Below are positions 59,805 to 64,000 of a stretch of DNA of 64,000 bases, piece after piece (positions within the stretch are counted from its first letter, which is position 1; every line of letters begins with the position of its first letter). Below the pieces are notes generated by a model. The model made no database searches and was not told the origin of the DNA. It saw only the letters and a list, made by a program, of their open reading frames with translations. A program made the translations under genes and the position numbers. Source of the stretch: Solirubrobacteraceae bacterium (GTDB lineage: Bacteria; Actinomycetota; Thermoleophilia; Solirubrobacterales; Solirubrobacteraceae); NCBI GenBank assembly GCA_024711025.1, contig JANJTP010000016.1, positions 39,751 to 103,750 on the forward strand, in the 5' to 3' direction.

Positions 59805-62800
59805 CCCATCACTATCACTCCAGTTCAGCGGATCGTCGCCCGCATAGGTAAACCGATTGCTCTGCCGCGGATCGGTCACATGCTCGATCGGGTCTTGCTG
59901 CGTCCATCGACCCCAGGCCGGCTGGTAGTAGCGCTCGCCGATCTTGTAGAGGCCGGTCGCGGCGTCGAGGTACTCGCCGGCGAAGCGCCAGGGATTGGCG
60001 ACGCTTCCGGTGGATCCGAGATCACCGCCGTAGGGGTCGTACGCGTACGTCGCCGCCACTACGCCTGATGCGTCGGTGAGGCTCGTCACCGAGCCCAGCC
60101 CGTCGAAGCCGAAGTAGTAGCGGCCCAACGGCGTGCGCTGGCCGACCAGGGTGCCGTCCGGCGCGCGCGTGTAGTAGGTCGCCGACGCGCCCGCCGCCTC
60201 ACCGCCGACCCCCAGCTTGTTGTTCGTGAACGTCGTCCCGCCGGCTGTCGCCCGACGGCTCTGGCCGGAACCGATGTACGTCAACGCCCGCGCCGTGCCC
60301 CCAGCGGGCGTAACGCTTGCCGTCTGGTTCTTGGCGTTGTAGGCGAACGTCGTCCCCGTGCCGTCGGCCGTCAGGTTGCCGTTCGCGTCGTACGTCGGCA
60401 CCTGCCCGCCGAACGCCGTCAGCTCGTTCGCGCCGTTGAACGTCGAGAAGAGACTCGTGCCGTTGACCGTGCTGGAGGTCCTGTTCCCGGCAAGGTCGTA
60501 GGCGTACCGGCGGTCATCGACCGCCGCGCCCCCGCCGTCGGTCGTAAGCGCACGGGTGAGCCTGCCCAGATCGTCATACGTGTACGCGGTCTTCTTGCCG
60601 TCCTTGTCGGTCACGCTCTGGCGCAGCCCGATGTCCACGCCCGCACCGGGATCCGCGTAGCTGTACGAGTAGTCGCTGATCACAGCGCCGCCGAGAGCGG
60701 TGGCCGTGATCCGCGCCAGCCGGCTCGTGACGCGTCCCTGCCCATCGACCTCGTACGCCCGCGCGAGCGTCGCGCCGTTGGGATAGCTGGTCGTCGTCAG
60801 GTTGTCGTTGACGTCGTACGCAAACGTCGTCTGGTGCCCACCGGGCTCCGTGAGGCTCGTCAGCTTGCCGGCGCCGTCATAGGCATAGCTCGTCGTGCCG
60901 CCCGCGTCCGTGAGGCCGACCAGGCGTCCGCCAGCGTCATAGGCGTAGGTGGTCGTTCGCACGCCGTCTTCGGAGGTCTCGACGAGCCGATTCTTCGCGT
61001 CGTAGGCGTGCGTCGTCGTTCCGGTCGCGTCGGTCTGGCTCGTCAGGTTGCCGTCGGCGTCGTAGACGTAGCTGATGACGCTGCCGTCGTGATGGACGAC
61101 CCGCGTGATCCGGTCCATCGCGTCGTACGTCAACGTCGTCGTCTGCCCCTTGCCGTCGGTGCTCGTAGCCGTCCGGCTGAGGCCGTCGATCGTGCGCGCG
61201 GCCGCGCCGAGCGGTGACGGCGGGGTCGCCCCGGTGAGGTTCCCGGCAGAGTCGTAGGCGTAGCTCGTCGCGTTGCCGGCCGGATCGGTGCTCGAGGCGA
61301 GCGTGCCGTTCGCGTTGTAGGCGAGCGCGATCGCGCCCCCTGCAGGATCGTCGATCCGCGTCGGGTTGCCGGTCGCGCTGTACGTGGTCGTCGTCGTCTT
61401 GCCGCGCGCGTCCGTCGTGGTCGTCGGATAGAAGGGGTGCGCTGGGTCGCCGTAGCCGGTCTGCGTCTGTGCGCCCGTCGGCTCGGTCGTGCCCGTCAGG
61501 CGCTCGCCGCCCGGGGCCGTGCTGTACGTCGCAGTCTGCTGCGCCCCGGACGGCTCGGCCACCTGCGCGACGTTGCCGTCCGCCGTGTACGAGACGCTCG
61601 TCGCGCGTCCCAGGGCGTCCACGGTCTTCGTCACACGTCCCTGCGGGTCGTGGCAGTACGTTGTGGCGTTGCCGTTCGGATCGGTGACCACGGTCTTGCC
61701 GACATCACCCGTCGTGCAGGGGCTGCTCGGCGCCGAGTAGGCGAACGTCGTGACGTCCCCAGTCCCCGTCGTGTTGTCCGTCACCTGCTTGATCGACGTG
61801 ACCCGGCAGTCCAGGCCCCAGTCCGTGCAGCCGCTCGCGTATGCGATGAGGGTCCGGTGCCCGAGGGGATCGGTGATCTCGGTGAGCGAATGGGTCGTCG
61901 TGTCGTACGCGAGCATGTACTTTTTGCCGGCTGCATCGGTGAAGCTCGCAAGATCGCCCTGCACGTCCTGCGAGTAGCGCACAGTGCGGTTCGCCGAGTC
62001 CGTGATTCCCCACACGCCGCCGTTGTTGTCGAAGCTCACGGTCCTCCCCTGGGTGTCCGTGAGCGAGTCGATGTGGCCGGCTGCATATGCGAACGAGATC
62101 TGGTTGCCGTTCCGATCCGTGATCTCGGTCAGGTACCCGCCCGCGTCGAAGCTCCAGACGTGCTCCTCGTGACTCCACCTGAGCGCGAACGTGCCGTCCG
62201 GATTCCTCGTGAGCACCGCATCGACACCCGAGGGCGTCTTGAAGCTTCCGTCGGCCTTCCTGATGAACGGCACCGAGTAGCCGGACGGCCCGAAGAAGGC
62301 GACCGAGCCGTCGCCGAACTGCTGGAGCCCAATCGACGACCCGACGTTCAGCGATTGACCGCCGCCGAAGTCCGTGCTCCACCACTCCGCCAGGTTGTTG
62401 AAGTACCGCTTGAGCTGCAGATCGAGGCCCGTCCCCGCGATCCCGAGGTCGGCGCTCTCCGTCAGGAGGTTGCCGTTGGCGACGTTCACGGAGAGGCTCA
62501 GGCGGTCGGTCAGCTGCGTCTGCGCCGCGAAGGTGTAGTGCGGCAGCTGCCCGGTCCGCGGCTCGTAGACGACGTCGAGGTACGGCCGGTGGACGACGTC
62601 GCCCGAGGCGCTGGACGTCAGCGAGAGAAGCTGATTGGTCGCCTCGTCGTGCTGCTTGATCAGGAAGCCCGTCTCGGCCTTCTCCCCGTCGACCCACTGC
62701 TGCACCAGCTCCGTCGGCCAGAAGTCCAGGTACCGGTTCGGCGAGCCGGGATTGGCCGAAGTGCCGGCCGCATCCTGCTCGAAGTCGCCGCCCGGCGTCG

Positions 62801-63538
62801 TCCACGGGTTGGTGCCGTCGTACTTCTCCCAGCTCGCCGACTCCGTGAACGCCCGTGTCAGGTTGTGCAGCGCCACGGTGGACGCGTTGGCCGTCGTCGC
62901 CTGCCAGACCCAGAGCTTCAGATGCGCCGAGAGCACCATGGCATCGCGCGGCACGAACTTGCGGACGTTGAAGTACATCATCGCCCGCTGGGCCTTCGAG
63001 CCGTCGTAGCCGACGTTAAGCGGCCACCCGCACGAGCTGTCGGGCGTGGCGGCCGTGATCGCGCACTCCGAGTACGTGTTCGCGAACGCCTGATCCATCT
63101 GCGGGTCCTTGACCCACGTCGTCGGGTCGACGGCCACGGGGAAGCGCCGCGCCGGCGCCTGCAGCCAGCCGCGGTCGGCCTCCAGCTCCAGTCGCCAGCC
63201 GGTGGGCGTCCGACCGGCGAGGCGCAGCGACACGTCGCCCGAGACCCGTCCCGCGGCATCCTGCATGAACGGCGGCGCGAAGCCGAAGATGCGCTCGCGG
63301 CCGCGCATGAAGACGATCTCACCCGCGCTCGTCTCGCGCGCCCGCACGCCTCTGCTCGCCCTGACCTCGTATGTCAATGCGCTCGACGCATCGCGGTCGC
63401 GCAGGACGATCGTCTCCTTCACCGCCGATCCGCGCGGCTCGTACACCGCATCGACCCCGGGGAAAACAGAGCTGCGACAGCCGCGAACGCTGCCGAGACC
63501 ACACCCGCCACCAACGCCCATCCGTGACTCCCTCGCAT
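59589..63538 (-). CDS. Secreted RHS/YD-repeat protein with cysteine-rich tip (signal peptide in shifted frame)
   Basis: The main frame (to 63521) encodes about 1300 residues: a DNRLRE-like domain (about 148-330; QRAMMYFNVRKFVPRDA, KLWVWQATTANASTVALHNL), then many YD repeats (about 430-1130; YVYDADGNLTSQTDATGTTT). The RHS core follows with YFGFDGLGSVTSLTDASG, GLYKIGERYYQPAWGRWTQQ and the end DDPLNWSDSDG. A 71-residue tip with nine Cys completes it. AGGAGG and an ATG at 63538 start MRGSHGWALVAGVVSAAFAA, a signal peptide in another frame. One base is missing near TTTTCCCCGGGG (63455-63466). Such proteins are large polymorphic toxins or wall proteins. Confidence 0.85.
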
Positions 63539-63586
63539 CCTGCCTCCTCGCACTCCCGGGGCACTGACTGCCTGCTCCGGTGCGAG

Positions 63587-63615
63587 TCCTATCGGGTAAC
63601 AGATACTGGTGTCAA
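63587..63615 (-). promoter_or_regulatory. Probable sigma-A type promoter for the RHS gene
   Basis: On the minus strand TTGACA (63615-63610), a 17-base spacer and ATAGGA (63592-63587) lie about 50 bases before the ATG at 63538. The -35 box is perfect and the -10 box weak. It also fits the shift to lower GC in this gap. It would drive the RHS gene and the coupled A gene. Confidence 0.5.
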
Positions 63616-63725
63616 TCACTTCACCGGCGGCACACCGGATTGGCTAAGTAGTAAGTACAGACGCCCCGCGCGGCGTGAGAGCCCGCCCGCTGGCACGTTC
63701 CGATCCCCCCGGATAGGCTCCGCCG

Positions 63726-64000
63726 ATGAGCGCCAACGCCGCCGAGCGCGTCGTGGTCGTCGCGATGCGCCTTCTGGCGGCGGGCTTCGCGGTTGTCGGG
63801 ATCCTCTTCGTCGCCACGCCGGACGGCGTCGTCGAGGCGCTCGACGACGTCGGGCGCTGGATCGGCGGATTCGACCCGGGCCCTCGCACCGACCAGCGCC
63901 TGTGGCTCGCGCTCGGCTTCGCCTACATGACGGTGATCGCCGGGCTCGCGCTCGTCGTCTCGTTCGACGTCGCGCGCTTTCGCCCGATGCTGCTCGTGCT
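63726..64000 (+). CDS. Membrane protein of unknown function (3' end outside window)
   Basis: The ATG at 63726 opens a frame running off the window edge (about 91 codons seen). It has hydrophobic segments at about residues 8-30 (VVVAMRLLAAGFAVVGILFV) and 60-80 (LWLALGFAYMTVIAGLALVV). Between them lies an acidic stretch with EALDDVGRWIGG. No family is recognised. It is transcribed away from the RHS gene. Confidence 0.6.
   Translation, partial: MSANAAERVVVVAMRLLAAGFAVVGILFVATPDGVVEALDDVGRWIGGFDPGPRTDQRLWLALGFAYMTVIAGLALVVSFDVARFRPMLLV

Overview
The window is a high-GC chromosomal segment of an actinobacterium. The gene order (rimM-khpA-rpsP-ffh; DUF177-rpmF-plsX-acpP-rnc-smc-ftsY; recG-rsmD-coaD; rsmB-fmt-def-priA; cmk-der) together with the protein sequences points to the class Thermoleophilia (Solirubrobacterales-like). 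That placement is an inference from gene content and style; no 16S gene is present.

Layout. 1-11181 is one long minus-strand housekeeping stretch: ribosome maturation and SRP (rimM, khpA, rpsP, ffh), a stomatin/NfeD membrane pair, ftsY, smc, rnc, acpP, plsX, rpmF and YceD. 11208-16761 holds an alcohol dehydrogenase, a secreted protein of unknown function, two thioredoxin-fold proteins, rmuC and a lipoprotein. 16881-27041 returns to minus-strand housekeeping genes: a coiled-coil protein, coaD, rsmD, recG, fakA-like, rpmB, then the riboflavin operon ribD-ribE-ribBA-ribH. 27071-31793 is a small glycan or lipid-linked sugar cluster: a membrane glycosyltransferase, a DPM-like GT2, a methyltransferase and a flippase. 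31803-40749 carries an ABC exporter, rpe, a zinc-ribbon protein, rsmB, fmt, def and priA, and a PH-domain protein lies just beyond at 40964-41467. 47314-53705 has metK, a DrrAB-type ABC exporter, der, cmk and an MFS transporter.

Two accessory regions stand out. (1) 41460-47300 is a gene graveyard bounded by roughly 115-bp direct repeats. It contains a frameshifted secreted I36-like inhibitor, an AraC-family regulator split in two by a 3.2-kb insertion with an 8-bp duplication (CTAGCTAG), a VapBC-like pair, a nested complete IS66-family element (1535 bp, 13-bp terminal inverted repeats, 8-bp target duplication AAAAAGGC), and fragments of DHFR-like and CU044_5270-like genes. (2) 53747-63538 is an RHS/YD-repeat secreted protein with a low-GC, nine-cysteine C-terminal tip. 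It is followed on the same strand by seven genes of two related uncharacterised families (A: four copies of 205-207 aa; B: three copies, one a fused tandem). The first A gene starts one base after the RHS stop codon. A decayed RHS remnant precedes a second A gene, and a copy of the neighbouring MFS gene 3' end sits beside a third. This looks like an amplifying array of RHS-tip and candidate immunity modules and is the best candidate here for an undescribed system.

Several intergenic spaces carry minisatellite-like tandem repeats (22, 72/73, 78 and 108 bp periods). RNase III appears to lack a canonical start codon and some of the usual catalytic acids.
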